A stretch of DNA of 64,000 nt from Nioella sp965215655 (GCF_965215655.1 NZ_OZ244111.1:434001-498000); one strand, 5' to 3'; positions 25,160-34,413 are shown, counted from the first letter of the stretch. The notes: generated from the letters alone by a model not told the origin. Numbers and translations: made by a program.

Positions 25160-26389
25160 ATGCGCCGAGTAGTTGTCACGGGCCTTGGGATCGTCTCGTC
25201 GATCGGGAACACTGCCGAAGAGGTCACCGCCAGCCTGAAAGCGGGCCGGTCGGGCATTGAAGCCAGCCCCGAGATGGTCGAACACGGGTTCCGCAGCCAG
25301 ATCGCGGGGACGCTCAAGATCGACCCGAAAGAGCATGTGGACAAGCGCGCCCTGCGCTTCATGGGGCCGGGCGCGGCCTATGCCCATATCGCAATGAGCC
25401 AGGCGATTGCCGATGCCGGCTTGTCCGACGAGCATGTCAGCAACGTGCGCACCGGTCTGGTGGCGGGATCGGGCGGGCCGTCGACCTCTGCCATGCTTAC
25501 CGCGCATCAGACGGTGCTGTCCTCTGGCGCGACCAAGCGGATCGGGCCTTTCGCGGTGCCCAAATGCATGTCGTCCACGATCTCGGCCAACCTTGCCACG
25601 GCCTTCAAGATCAAGGGCATCAACTATTCCATCACTTCGGCCTGTTCGACGTCTCTGCATTGCATCGGCAACGCGGCGGAACAGATCATGATGGGCAAGC
25701 AGGACGTGATGTTCGCCGGCGGCGGCGAGGAACTGGACTGGACGCTGTCCTGCCTCTTCGACGCCATGGGCGCGATGTCCTCGAAATACAACGATACCCC
25801 CACCAAGGCCTCTCGCGCTTTCGACGAAGGCCGCGACGGCTTCGTCATTTCCGGCGGTGGCGGCATCGTGGTGCTGGAGGATCTCGATCACGCGCTCGCA
25901 CGCGGCGCCACGATTTACGCAGAGGTCACCGGTTTCGCCGCCACATCCGACGGGCACGACATGGTGGCGCCGTCCGGCGAGGGCGGCGAACGGGCCATGC
26001 GGCTGGCGTTGCAGACGCTGCCGGAAGGCCGCAAGGTCAGCTATATCAACGCCCATGGCACCTCCACCCCCGTGGGCGATGTTGGCGAAGTCGCCGCCGT
26101 GCGCCGCGTCTTCGGCGAAGGCAACGTGCCGCCGATCAGTTCCACCAAGTCGATGACCGGCCACGCGCAGGGCGCGGCGGGCGCGTTGGAGGCGATTTTC
26201 TGCCTGTTGATGCTGAAGGGCGACTTCATCACGCCCTCGATCAATGTCGAAACGCTGGCCGAAGGGATCAACCCCGGCGAGGTCGCAACCGAATACGAAG
26301 AGAACGCAGGGCTAGACACGGTGATGACCAACAGTTTCGGCTTCGGGGGCACCAACGGCTCCATGCTGCTTTCCAGATATAACGGATAA
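25160..26389 (+). CDS. fabB: beta-ketoacyl-ACP synthase I
   Basis: The 409-residue condensing enzyme elongates unsaturated acyl-ACPs with malonyl-ACP. The catalytic Cys162 lies in SACSTSLHC, and the two histidines are in NAHGTSTPVGD and KSMTGHAQGAAG. The ATG at 25160 follows GGAGG. fabI begins 6 bp downstream, so the two form an operon. A degenerate copy of the 5' end lies 2.7 kb upstream. Together with fabA, this provides the anaerobic-type route to unsaturated fatty acids. Confidence 0.96.
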   Translation: MRRVVVTGLGIVSSIGNTAEEVTASLKAGRSGIEASPEMVEHGFRSQIAGTLKIDPKEHVDKRALRFMGPGAAYAHIAMSQAIADAGLSDEHVSNVRTGLVAGSGGPSTSAMLTAHQTVLSSGATKRIGPFAVPKCMSSTISANLATAFKIKGINYSITSACSTSLHCIGNAAEQIMMGKQDVMFAGGGEELDWTLSCLFDAMGAMSSKYNDTPTKASRAFDEGRDGFVISGGGGIVVLEDLDHALARGATIYAEVTGFAATSDGHDMVAPSGEGGERAMRLALQTLPEGRKVSYINAHGTSTPVGDVGEVAAVRRVFGEGNVPPISSTKSMTGHAQGAAGALEAIFCLLMLKGDFITPSINVETLAEGINPGEVATEYEENAGLDTVMTNSFGFGGTNGSMLLSRYNG

Positions 26390-26395
26390 TTCCAG

Positions 26396-27184
26396 ATGGC
26401 TGATTTGATGAAGGGCAAACGCGGGCTGATCATGGGGGTCGCCAATGATCGCTCGATCGCATGGGGCATCGCAAAGGCCATGCGGGCCGAGGGCGCAGAG
26501 CTGGCGTTTTCCTACCAGGGCGATGCGTTCGGCAAGCGGGTGAAGCCGCTGGCGGATCAGTTGGGCGTCGATCTGCTGGTCGATGTGGACGTGACCGACG
26601 ATGCCTCGCTTGATGCCTGTTTCGGGCAGATCGGCGAGAAATGGGGCAAGCTGGATTTCGTGGTCCACGCGATTGCGTTTTCCGACAAGAACGAACTTGG
26701 CGGGCGCTTCATCAACACCACGCGGGACAATTTCCGCAACTCGCTGACGATCTCATGCTATTCGCTGATCGACGTGGCCCGCCGGGCGGAACCGCTGATG
26801 ACCGATGGCGGCACGATCCTGACCCTGACCTATATGGGGTCGAACCGGGTGACGCCCTTCTACAACGTCATGGGTGTGGCCAAGGCGGCGCTGGAAAGCT
26901 CTGTCCGGTATCTGGCCAACGACATGGGGCCGAACAGGATCCGCGTGAACGCGATCAGCCCCGGTCCGATGAAGACGCTGGCGGGCGCGGCAATTTCGGG
27001 CGCGCGCAAGACCTTCAACACCGCCCGCGACAACGCTCCGCTGCGCGACAACGCCACGCTTGAGTCGATCGGTGGAACCGCCGTTTATCTGGCGTCCGAC
27101 TACGGCGCCTGCACGACGGGCGAAATCATCACCGTCGATGGCGGCTATCACGTGCTGGGAATGATGCAGCCGGAAAACCTCTGA
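26396..27184 (+). CDS. fabI: enoyl-ACP reductase (NADH)
   Basis: The 262-residue short-chain dehydrogenase-type enoyl reductase completes each elongation cycle. The nucleotide site is GVANDRSIAWGIA near residue 14, and the catalytic residues are Tyr146, Tyr156 and Lys163 in the FabI pattern Y-x6-K. It is 6 bp after fabB. Two adjacent hairpins follow before the convergent FKBP gene. Confidence 0.96.
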   Translation: MADLMKGKRGLIMGVANDRSIAWGIAKAMRAEGAELAFSYQGDAFGKRVKPLADQLGVDLLVDVDVTDDASLDACFGQIGEKWGKLDFVVHAIAFSDKNELGGRFINTTRDNFRNSLTISCYSLIDVARRAEPLMTDGGTILTLTYMGSNRVTPFYNVMGVAKAALESSVRYLANDMGPNRIRVNAISPGPMKTLAGAAISGARKTFNTARDNAPLRDNATLESIGGTAVYLASDYGACTTGEIITVDGGYHVLGMMQPENL

Positions 27185-27200
27185 GAGGTTTCAGGCCTGC

Positions 27201-27244
27201 GCCCCGCCGGATCGGCGGGGCAGGGGTGGCACCCGTCGGGTGCC
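27201..27244. terminator. tandem hairpins between fabI and the FKBP gene
   Basis: Stem one is GCCCCGCCG (27201-27209) paired with 27213-27221; stem two is GGCACCC (27228-27234) paired with 27238-27244. They lie between convergent genes and lack a T-tract, so a terminator role is inferred from position. Confidence 0.6.
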
Positions 27245-27254
27245 GCCATGCGTT

Positions 27255-27683
27255 TCAGTCCACAGACACGACCTCAACCGCGAAGGTCAGGTCCTGACCA
27301 GCCAGCGGGTGATTGGCATCCAGCGTGACATGCGTTTCGCTGACCTCGGCCACCACGACCGGAATCGCCTGCCCGTTCGGGGCCTGCATCTGCAACTGGG
27401 TGCCGGGTTCGGTCGGGATGTTGTCGGGGATCTGCTCGCGCGGAATCTGCTGCATCGCGTTCGGATCGCGGTCGCCATAGGCCTGGTCGGCGGGCACGGT
27501 CACCGTCTTCGCATCACCCGTTCTCAGGCCCTCAAACGCGGCTTCCAGACCGGGGATGATCTGGCCTTCCCCCATCGTGAAGCTCAGCGGTTCGCGACCT
27601 TCCGAGCTATCGAAGACGCTGCCGTCGTTCAGCGTACCGGTGTAATGGAACGCAACTTTGCTGCCTGAAGTGGCCTCTGTCAT
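27255..27683 (-). CDS. FKBP-type peptidyl-prolyl isomerase (SlyD-like)
   Basis: A 142-residue protein with the FKBP core (VAFHYTGTLNDGSVFDSS) and an inserted-in-flap domain between GLEAAFEGLRTGD and the final VEVVSVD strand, as in SlyD. It lacks the His-rich metal-binding tail of E. coli SlyD. Such proteins act as folding helpers that isomerise prolyl bonds. Start ATG 27683 (MTEATSGS) matches relatives; the open frame continues upstream without similarity. Monocistronic and convergent with fabI. Confidence 0.92.
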   Translation of the reverse strand: MTEATSGSKVAFHYTGTLNDGSVFDSSEGREPLSFTMGEGQIIPGLEAAFEGLRTGDAKTVTVPADQAYGDRDPNAMQQIPREQIPDNIPTEPGTQLQMQAPNGQAIPVVVAEVSETHVTLDANHPLAGQDLTFAVEVVSVD

Positions 27684-27813
27684 GAAGTCATCCTGTGTGT
27701 GGGGGGTGGGTTTTCGCGGGGTGGGCGCCGATCCCGGCCCATCCTTCCGCAGATGTGGCCACAAGGCTATCAGGCCATGCCCTGATGTAAACCGCGAAAT
27801 CCGGTTGGCCGGT

Positions 27814-28206
27814 TCAGCCGTCTGCAACCACGGCATCAACCTCGATCTCGACCAGCCATTCCGGGTTCACGAAGCGGCTTACGGCCATGATCGTGTCAAC
27901 GGGCATCGCCTCGCGGCAATAGGCCTTCCGCACCTCGATAACCTCTCTCCAAAGGTCGATATCGGTCAGGATGATCCGTGTCCGAACCACGTCGTGCCAG
28001 CCGGACCCGGCCCGCTCCAGCGCGTCTGTCGCAATCTCGAAACAGCGTTCAGCCTGCACGGTGACATCCCCGACGCCAACGGTCTTTCCATCCGGCCCGA
28101 CCGGGGCCGTTCCGCCGATGCTGATATAGGGGCCGACGCGGACAGCGCGGGAAAAGCCCACGATCTCCTCCATCGGGTTCCCATTCGATACGCGCTGTCG
28201 CTTCAT
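27814..28206 (-). CDS. RidA-family enamine/imine deaminase-like protein
   Basis: A 130-residue YjgF/YER057c/UK114-type protein. It shows VGPYISIGGTAPVGPDG, the middle RIILTDIDLWREVIEVRKAY, and the C-terminal LVEIEVDAVVADG with the conserved Glu preceding the final strand. RidA hydrolyses reactive enamines from PLP enzymes. A PLP dehydratase gene lies 1.7 kb away on the other strand, which fits, but the substrate is not known. Confidence 0.85.
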   Translation of the reverse strand: MKRQRVSNGNPMEEIVGFSRAVRVGPYISIGGTAPVGPDGKTVGVGDVTVQAERCFEIATDALERAGSGWHDVVRTRIILTDIDLWREVIEVRKAYCREAMPVDTIMAVSRFVNPEWLVEIEVDAVVADG

Positions 28207-28342
28207 GGGTCGTCTCCGTCTTCGTCCTGTGCCGGTCACGGTCAGCCTAACACAGAATTCAGAAGGCGCGGCGCTTTCGGTCTCCTGCCCCTTTCCTCCT
28301 ACGGAGGGACGTGCAACTCTGCCGCTCAAAAGGGGACAGGCC

Positions 28343-29029
28343 ATGACCATCACCACCTGCGTGTTCGACGCTTACGGGACGCTCTTCGATGTGAACGCCG
28401 CCGCCCGCGCGGTCGCTGCCGAACCGGGGCAGGAGGCATTCGCCACCGTCTGGCAGGAAGTCTCGACCCATTGGCGCGCCAAGCAGCTGCAATATACCTG
28501 GATCCGGGCCCTGACCGGCCAGCACACCGATTTCTGGCAGGTCACCCAGGACGGGCTGGATTGGGCGCTGGAGCGGACAGGGCAGGGCGACCCCGATCTG
28601 CGCGAAAAGCTGCTTGGACTCTATTTCAACCTTGCCGCCTTCCCCGAGGTGCCTGCGATGCTGGCGGCGCTGAAGGCTGCGGGCATGAATACCGCGATCC
28701 TGTCCAACGGCTCGCCCCCGATGCTGAAAGGTGCCGTGGACAGCGCCGGGGTGGGCGACCTGCTGGATGATGTTCTGAGCGTCGAAACGGTTGGCATCTT
28801 CAAGCCCGATGCCAGCGTTTACAAGCTGGTGACCGACCGCTTCGGCTGTGACAAGGACGAGGTGCTGTTTGTCTCCTCCAACGGGTGGGACGCGGCCTCG
28901 GCCCGCGCCTTCGGCTTCCGGGTGCTGTGGGTCAACCGCGCCGGAGAGCCGCTGGACCGGCTGCCCGACGCGCCCGACCGGATCGCATCGGACCTGACAA
29001 CCGTTCCCCAAATCGCTGAGGCCCTGTGA
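28343..29029 (+). CDS. haloacid dehalogenase type II
   Basis: A 228-residue HAD-superfamily hydrolase of the L-2-haloacid dehalogenase group: nucleophile Asp9 in FDAYGTLFDV, motif II ILSNGSP, and motif III/IV KPDASVYKLV then SSNGWDAASARAFGF. The type II pattern with FDAYGTL and SNGWD favours dehalogenase over phosphatase activity; the true substrate is unknown. The stop overlaps the next gene (TGATG), starting a three-gene run with the hydrolase and PLP dehydratase. Confidence 0.88.
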   Translation: MTITTCVFDAYGTLFDVNAAARAVAAEPGQEAFATVWQEVSTHWRAKQLQYTWIRALTGQHTDFWQVTQDGLDWALERTGQGDPDLREKLLGLYFNLAAFPEVPAMLAALKAAGMNTAILSNGSPPMLKGAVDSAGVGDLLDDVLSVETVGIFKPDASVYKLVTDRFGCDKDEVLFVSSNGWDAASARAFGFRVLWVNRAGEPLDRLPDAPDRIASDLTTVPQIAEAL

Positions 29030-29874
29030 TGGATCATTTCACCGCCGCCGACGGGCTAAAGCTCGCCTATGACGACAGGGGCGCGGGGCCCGCGCTGCTC
29101 TGCCTGCCGGGCCTCACGCGCAACATGGATGACTTTGAGCCGGTGGTGGACCATTTCGCGCATCGCGCGCGCGTGATCCGCATGGATTTCCGGGGGCGCG
29201 GCGCGTCGGGCTATGATCCCGACTACAGCCATTACAGCGTGCTGCAAGAAAGCCAGGACGTGATCGGACTTCTGGACCATCTGGGGCTGGACAAGGCCGC
29301 CATCCTCGGCACCTCGCGCGGCGGGCTGGTGGCGATGACGCTGGCCGCGACAGCCAAGGACCGGCTGGCGGGCGTCTGTTTCAACGATATCGGCCCGGTG
29401 ATCGAACCCGCCGGTCTGACCTACATCATGGGCTATCTGGGCCTGCCGCCCGTGGACCCCGATTTTGACACCGCCCTGCGGGAGGTCCCCAAACGCATGG
29501 GCGCGCGCTTCCCCAATGTGCCGGTTGAGACCTGGGCCAATTACATCCGCCGTGTCTGGCATGTTGCAGAGGATGGCAGCCTCTCGCTGCGCTACGACCC
29601 GAAACTGCGCGACGCCACGCTTGACCAGATGAAGGCGGCAGAGGGCCAGCCCACCCCCGATCTCTGGCCGCTTCTGGCGGCGCTGGAGGGGCTGCCGCTG
29701 GCGCTGATCCGGGGGGCGAATTCCGACCTGCTGTCCCCCGATACGGCGGCGAAAATGCGCGACATGCACCCCGACATGATCTTTGCGGACGTGGCCGACC
29801 GGGGCCATGTGCCCTTCCTCGATGAGCCCGAGAGCCTTTCCGTCATCTCCCAATTCCTGGACCGCCTGACATGA
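29029..29874 (+). CDS. alpha/beta hydrolase
   Basis: A 281-residue alpha/beta hydrolase with nucleophile Ser96 in GTSRGG, oxyanion-region LCLPGLTRN, and the catalytic His in ADRGHVPFLDEPE near the C-terminus. The start ATG overlaps the HAD stop (TGATG), and its own end overlaps the dehydratase ATG by 4 bases. The substrate is not evident; 3-oxoadipate enol-lactonase-like or ester hydrolases are similar in layout. Confidence 0.85.
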   Translation: MDHFTAADGLKLAYDDRGAGPALLCLPGLTRNMDDFEPVVDHFAHRARVIRMDFRGRGASGYDPDYSHYSVLQESQDVIGLLDHLGLDKAAILGTSRGGLVAMTLAATAKDRLAGVCFNDIGPVIEPAGLTYIMGYLGLPPVDPDFDTALREVPKRMGARFPNVPVETWANYIRRVWHVAEDGSLSLRYDPKLRDATLDQMKAAEGQPTPDLWPLLAALEGLPLALIRGANSDLLSPDTAAKMRDMHPDMIFADVADRGHVPFLDEPESLSVISQFLDRLT

Positions 29875-30854
29875 CCGACATCACGATGATCGAGGCCGCC
29901 GCCGCCCGCCTGAAGGGCTATGCAAGGCGCACCCCGCTTCTGTCCTCGCCCTTCCTCGACGAGATCGCGGGCCGCCGCGTGCTGGTCAAGCCCGAGGCCC
30001 TGCAACATACCGGCAGTTTCAAGTTCCGCGGCGGCTGGTCGGCTGTCTCGGCGCTGCCCCCCGAGACCCGCAAGCGCGGCGTCATCGCCTTTTCCTCCGG
30101 CAACCACGCGCAGGGGGTGGCCTATGCCGCCAAGCTCCATGGGGTGCCCGCCGTCATCATCATGCCCGCCGACGCGCCGCGCCTGAAGATCGACAACACC
30201 CGCACGCTCGGGGCCGAGGTCATTACCTATGACCGCGCGTCGGAGGACCGGGACGCCCTTGGCGACAGGTTGGCACAGGAACGCGGGCTGACGCTGATCA
30301 AACCCTTCGACAATCCTTACGTGATTGCAGGGCAGGGCACTGCCGGGCTGGAGATCGCCGAACAGGCCGCCGAAGAAGGCGTGTCCAAGGCCGATGTGCT
30401 GGTCTGCTGCGGCGGTGGCGGGCTGACCTCGGGCATCGCCCTGGCACTGGAGGCCAAAGCCCCCGGCCTGCGCGCCCGCCCGGTGGAGCCGGAAGCCTTC
30501 GACGATGTCACCCGCTCGCTCGCCTCCGGCCAGATCGAACGCAACGCCCGCACCTCCGGTTCGCTCTGCGATGCGATCATCACGCCGAGTCCGGGCGAAC
30601 TGACCTTCCCGATCATGCACCGCCTTTGTGGTCCCGGCGTGGTCATCCCCGAACGCGACTGTCTGCGCGCCATGGCGCTGGCCTTCTCGCGGCTGAAACT
30701 GGTGCTGGAACCCGGCGGCGCGATCGCCCTGGCGGCGGCGCTCTTTCACCCCGAAACGGTGGCGGGCGACGCGGTGATTGCCGTCGCCTCGGGTGGCAAC
30801 GTGGATGCAGACCTGTTCGCTAAAGTGCTGGAGGAGTTCGGGGAGGGGGGATAG
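29871..30854 (+). CDS. PLP-dependent threonine/serine dehydratase
   Basis: The 327-residue protein is a fold-type II PLP enzyme like threonine ammonia-lyase or serine racemase. Lys51 in HTGSFKFRGG forms the Schiff base, FSSGNHAQGVAYAA binds substrate and CGGGGLTSGI binds the PLP phosphate. There is no C-terminal ACT regulatory domain, so it is the short catabolic type. It overlaps the hydrolase by ATGA. Exact substrate (Thr, Ser or a hydroxy-amino acid) is unsettled. Confidence 0.87.
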   Translation: MTDITMIEAAAARLKGYARRTPLLSSPFLDEIAGRRVLVKPEALQHTGSFKFRGGWSAVSALPPETRKRGVIAFSSGNHAQGVAYAAKLHGVPAVIIMPADAPRLKIDNTRTLGAEVITYDRASEDRDALGDRLAQERGLTLIKPFDNPYVIAGQGTAGLEIAEQAAEEGVSKADVLVCCGGGGLTSGIALALEAKAPGLRARPVEPEAFDDVTRSLASGQIERNARTSGSLCDAIITPSPGELTFPIMHRLCGPGVVIPERDCLRAMALAFSRLKLVLEPGGAIALAAALFHPETVAGDAVIAVASGGNVDADLFAKVLEEFGEGG

Positions 30855-30856
30855 CC

Positions 30857-32068
30857 TCAGACCTCCTCCTCCGACCGCAATCCAACCCGGAACAGCCCCA
30901 GGGCCACCACCATCAGGATCAGCGCCAGCACGAAGGGCGCGCCGGGGAAATGCACCGCCGCGCCCTCTCGGGTGAACCAGAAGAACACCTGCGTCATCGC
31001 CAGTGGCGCCACCACGATCGACAGCGCGTTGACCGAGGCCATGACCCCCTGCAACTCGCCCTGCTGGTCGTCGCTCGCGCGGCGGCTCATGTATCCCGCG
31101 ATGGCCGGGGTCGCGATGGATCCCAGGGCCGCGAATGGGATCAGCACCCAGACCATCCAGCCCGTGCCCACCACCGAGAAGGCACCCAGCATCACCACCT
31201 CAAGGACCAGCGCCCAGAGGATCACCCGCACCTCGCCAAGCCGCGCCATCGCGGGCCGCACCAACCCCGCCTGCACCGCCACCATGCACACCCCATAGGC
31301 GGTCAGCGACAGCCCCACCACCGTGGTGCTCCAGCCAAAGGCGGCTTGCGTGAAATAGGCCCAGATCGCCGGATAGACATAGCCCGAGACCGTGTAGAAG
31401 AAGAGCATCAGCAGCATCCAGCCAAGCCCCGGCAACTGCCCGATTTGCATCAGCCCGCCAAGCGGATTGGCCCGCGCCCATTGAAACGCCCGCCGCTTCC
31501 AGCGCGGCAGGGATTCCGGCAGCACTACCAGCCCAAGCGCGAAGTTCGCCGCCGCCAGCCCCGCCGCCACCCAGAAGGGCGCGCGAGTATCCAGCCCGGC
31601 CAGCAGCCCGCCCAACATCGGCCCCAGCACAAAGCCCACCCCGAACGCGGCAGACAGCAGGCCGAACCGCGCCGACCTCTCGTCGGGTTTGGTGATGTCG
31701 GCCATATAGGCATTCGCGGTGGCATGGGTGGCCGAGGTAATGCCGCCCAACACGCGCCCCACCAGCAGCCAGCCGATGGTGCCCGCCAGCGCCATGATCA
31801 CGTAATCCAGCGCCAGCGCCCCCATCGAGATCAGCAGCACCGGCCGACGCCCGAACCGGTCTGACAGGCTGCCAAGGATTGGCGAAAACACGAACTGCAT
31901 GACCGCAAAGACTGCCGCCAGGATCCCGCCCCAGACCGCCGCGTCGGACAGGTCCACGCCCTGCACTTCCCGGATCAGGTCCGGCATCACCGGCATGATC
32001 AATCCGATCCCCATGGCATCGAGCACTACGGTGATCAGGATGAAGTAGAGTGGCAGCCGGTCAGGCAT
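30857..32068 (-). CDS. MFS efflux transporter (TetA-like)
   Basis: A 403-residue major facilitator with twelve predicted helices. MPVMPDLIREV and GSLSDRFGRRPVLL (the MFS loop 2-3 signature) and the motif-C-like segment GFVLGPMLGGLLAG identify the 12-helix drug:H+ antiporter group to which TetA belongs. Its start overlaps the pcaB end by 8 bp, so it is the last gene of pcaD-pcaB-MFS. Resistance should not be assumed; with this context it may move an aromatic acid or intermediate. Confidence 0.88.
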   Translation of the reverse strand: MPDRLPLYFILITVVLDAMGIGLIMPVMPDLIREVQGVDLSDAAVWGGILAAVFAVMQFVFSPILGSLSDRFGRRPVLLISMGALALDYVIMALAGTIGWLLVGRVLGGITSATHATANAYMADITKPDERSARFGLLSAAFGVGFVLGPMLGGLLAGLDTRAPFWVAAGLAAANFALGLVVLPESLPRWKRRAFQWARANPLGGLMQIGQLPGLGWMLLMLFFYTVSGYVYPAIWAYFTQAAFGWSTTVVGLSLTAYGVCMVAVQAGLVRPAMARLGEVRVILWALVLEVVMLGAFSVVGTGWMVWVLIPFAALGSIATPAIAGYMSRRASDDQQGELQGVMASVNALSIVVAPLAMTQVFFWFTREGAAVHFPGAPFVLALILMVVALGLFRVGLRSEEEV

Positions 32069-33389
32069 CCGCCACCGCTTTGGCAAACGCCCGCGCTTCC
32101 GCCGGGGCCTCGCCCATGGACCGAACCGGGTCGGTGACCGCTGCCAATTCCGCATCCGGATGCGCAGCCTCCAACAGGGCCAGCAGCGGTGTGCCCGTCG
32201 CAAGGGCTTCCTTGCAGGCGGATTTCACGACGGCCTGCGCCTCCGGTCGTGGCATGTGTGCGGCCAGCGCGAAGGACAGCGCCTCCGCATGGATCAGGCC
32301 AAGCGGATCGTTCAGCCGCGCCGCCATGACCTCCGCCTGCGGCTCCAGCGTTTCAGCCAGATCGGCGGCAATGGACAGTCCCTTGGCCACGCCCATGACC
32401 ATTGCAGGCAGGCTCAGCCATTCGGTGAACCACGCCGCCCCGTCCCGTTGCTGCCGGTGCAGCGCCGCGCCCTGCATCGCCCCGTTCAGCGCCTGCACAT
32501 GCCGCGCCAGCGCGATCAGCACCGAGGCCCCCACCGGGTTCTGTTTCTGCGGCATAGTGGAGCTTTCGCCCGCCCCCGCAAACCGGATCTCGCTCACATC
32601 GCTTTGGGCCATGGCCATCAGGTCTTCGCCCATCTTGCCGAGGCTGCCCGCCACCAGCGCCAGCCAGCCCGCCAGGTCCGCCACATGGTCACGCGTCGCG
32701 TGAACCGACCGCCCCGGATCGGCCAGTTTCAGCGCCTCTGCCAGGGCCGCGCGCGTGTCCGCCGCCCGTGGACCAAGCGCCGCGCCAGTTCCCGCGGCCC
32801 CCGACAACGTCACCACCAGCAGCCGGGGCCGCAGCGCCGCCAGCCGGTCCTTGTGTGCCAGCCATGGCCAGCCCCAGCTTGCCGCCACCGCGCCGAAGCT
32901 CGTCGGGTTTGCCGTCTGTCCATAGGTGCGCGCGACCATGGGCGTGGCGGCATGATCTGCGGCCAGTCGCGCCAGCGCCTGCGCCACCCGGTCGCCCCGC
33001 GCCTCGATCAGCGCCAGCGCCTGCCGCAACCGCAGCGCCAGCCCCGTGTCGATGATATCCTGCGATGTCGCCCCCCAATGGGCATATTGCGCATGCTCCG
33101 GCGCCTCCATCTCCTTGCGGAACGCCGCGACCAAAGCGGGCACGCAGACACCGTTCTGCCCGGTGGCCACGGCCAGCCCCGCCGGGTCGATCTGCACCTC
33201 CAGCGAGGAGCGGTGGATGAACGCGGCGCTGTCAGCCGGAATGACGCCAAGCCCACCCTGCACCTTGGCCAGCATCCCCTCCACCACAAGCATGGCCCGG
33301 ATCTCTGCCGTGTCGGTGAACAGCGTCGCAACCTCCCGGTCGGTGAACAGATCACGGTAAAGCGCGCTGTCAAAGGGGCTGATGCTCAT
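32061..33389 (-). CDS. pcaB: 3-carboxy-cis,cis-muconate cycloisomerase
   Basis: A 442-residue fumarase/aspartase-superfamily enzyme of the protocatechuate branch of the beta-ketoadipate pathway, converting 3-carboxymuconate to 4-carboxymuconolactone. The superfamily signature is GESSTMPQKQNPVGA; the N-terminal EYAHWGATSQDIIDTG-like region appears as YAHWGATSQDIIDTG. ATG 33389 overlaps pcaD by 4 bases. pcaGH and pcaC are not in this window. Confidence 0.92.
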   Translation of the reverse strand: MSISPFDSALYRDLFTDREVATLFTDTAEIRAMLVVEGMLAKVQGGLGVIPADSAAFIHRSSLEVQIDPAGLAVATGQNGVCVPALVAAFRKEMEAPEHAQYAHWGATSQDIIDTGLALRLRQALALIEARGDRVAQALARLAADHAATPMVARTYGQTANPTSFGAVAASWGWPWLAHKDRLAALRPRLLVVTLSGAAGTGAALGPRAADTRAALAEALKLADPGRSVHATRDHVADLAGWLALVAGSLGKMGEDLMAMAQSDVSEIRFAGAGESSTMPQKQNPVGASVLIALARHVQALNGAMQGAALHRQQRDGAAWFTEWLSLPAMVMGVAKGLSIAADLAETLEPQAEVMAARLNDPLGLIHAEALSFALAAHMPRPEAQAVVKSACKEALATGTPLLALLEAAHPDAELAAVTDPVRSMGEAPAEARAFAKAVADA

Positions 33390-34183
33390 GCCGTCTCTCC
33401 ATGTCCGATGGCGGTTAGGAACCCTGACAGCTTTTCGGCGAAAAGCGGGGCGGAGTCCACGCAAGGCAGGTGTCCCGCCCCGCGCAGCAGTTCAAAGCGC
33501 GATCCGGGGATCAGGTCGGCCAGGTCTCGGACCAGATCCGGCGGGGTGGCCCGGTCCTCTGTCCCGGCGATCACCAGCGCAGGCAGGCGTAGCCCGCTTG
33601 TGGGGGTGATGAAGTCTGTCCCCGCAATCGCCGCGCAGACCCCGGCATATCCTTCGGGGGCCTGCCGCGCGACCATGGCGCGGACCCCGGCATCGCCGCT
33701 CTCAGCGCGAAAGCGCCGCGAAAACCACCGCGCCATCAGGTCGTCGGACACCGCTGTCATGCCGCCCTCCCGCACCGCCTCGATACGGGCCTGCCAGCCC
33801 GCCTTGGTGCCGATCTTGGGCGCGGTCCCCGACAGCACCAGCGCCCGCACCTGGTCCATCCGCTTCACCGCCAGCCCCTGCGCGATCAGCCCGCCAACCG
33901 AAAGCCCGACAAAGACGGCGTCGCGCACCGCCAACGCGTCCAGCAGCGCCTCCGCATCGCGCACCAGCGATCCCATGGAATAGGGCCCGGCGGGCACATT
34001 GCTGCCCCCATGCCCACGCAGATCATAGCGGATCAGCCGATAGTGATCGGGCATCAGGGCGCAAAGCTCATCCCAGATCGACAGATCGGTCCCGAGCGCA
34101 CCTGCGAAGACCACCGGTGCCCCGTTCGGATCTCCCCCCTCAACCACGTTCAGTGTCACATGCCCGATATCGACCCGCGCCAT
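33386..34183 (-). CDS. pcaD: 3-oxoadipate enol-lactonase
   Basis: The 265-residue alpha/beta hydrolase opens the enol-lactone to 3-oxoadipate. The nucleophile is Ser95 in GLSVGG, with RYDLRGHGGS near residue 52 and the catalytic His in GAGHLPCVDSA. Its stop overlaps the pcaB start (ATGA), and pcaB overlaps the MFS gene. ATG 34183 (MARVDIGHV) is the family start, although the frame stays open for over 400 bp upstream through repeat DNA. Confidence 0.9.
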   Translation of the reverse strand: MARVDIGHVTLNVVEGGDPNGAPVVFAGALGTDLSIWDELCALMPDHYRLIRYDLRGHGGSNVPAGPYSMGSLVRDAEALLDALAVRDAVFVGLSVGGLIAQGLAVKRMDQVRALVLSGTAPKIGTKAGWQARIEAVREGGMTAVSDDLMARWFSRRFRAESGDAGVRAMVARQAPEGYAGVCAAIAGTDFITPTSGLRLPALVIAGTEDRATPPDLVRDLADLIPGSRFELLRGAGHLPCVDSAPLFAEKLSGFLTAIGHGETA

Positions 34184-34242
34184 CCTGCAATCTCCTTGTC
34201 GACATCCTTCTCCGTCACCGCCCCGTAAACTGCAACCCGCCC

Positions 34243-34267
34243 TTTCATCTTGGCCACAATACCTCCG
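34243..34267 (-). repeat. dispersed intergenic motif, copy 2
   Basis: On the minus strand: CGGAGGTATTGTGG then CCAAGATGAAA. It matches the other copies apart from the T-run, which is interrupted. A 13-base CCTCCG-G-CGGAGG palindrome overlaps its start. Confidence 0.6.
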
Positions 34268-34413
34268 CCGGAGGCGTCCAGACCCATCCGCCCACGCGGC
34301 CGCCGGATACGCCGGAGCACCCGCCCCGATATCCCGTGGCAACGCGGCCCGAGGAGGCCCCCGCGAAAGCGGGGGTTGACGAGGGCCGCTCCCCGGTCGA
34401 CGCCGCAGGCGGC

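Noticed and set aside
30857..32068. Tetracycline resistance gene
   Set aside because: The sequence is a TetA-like MFS transporter, but its overlap with pcaB and the lack of a TetR partner do not support a resistance call.
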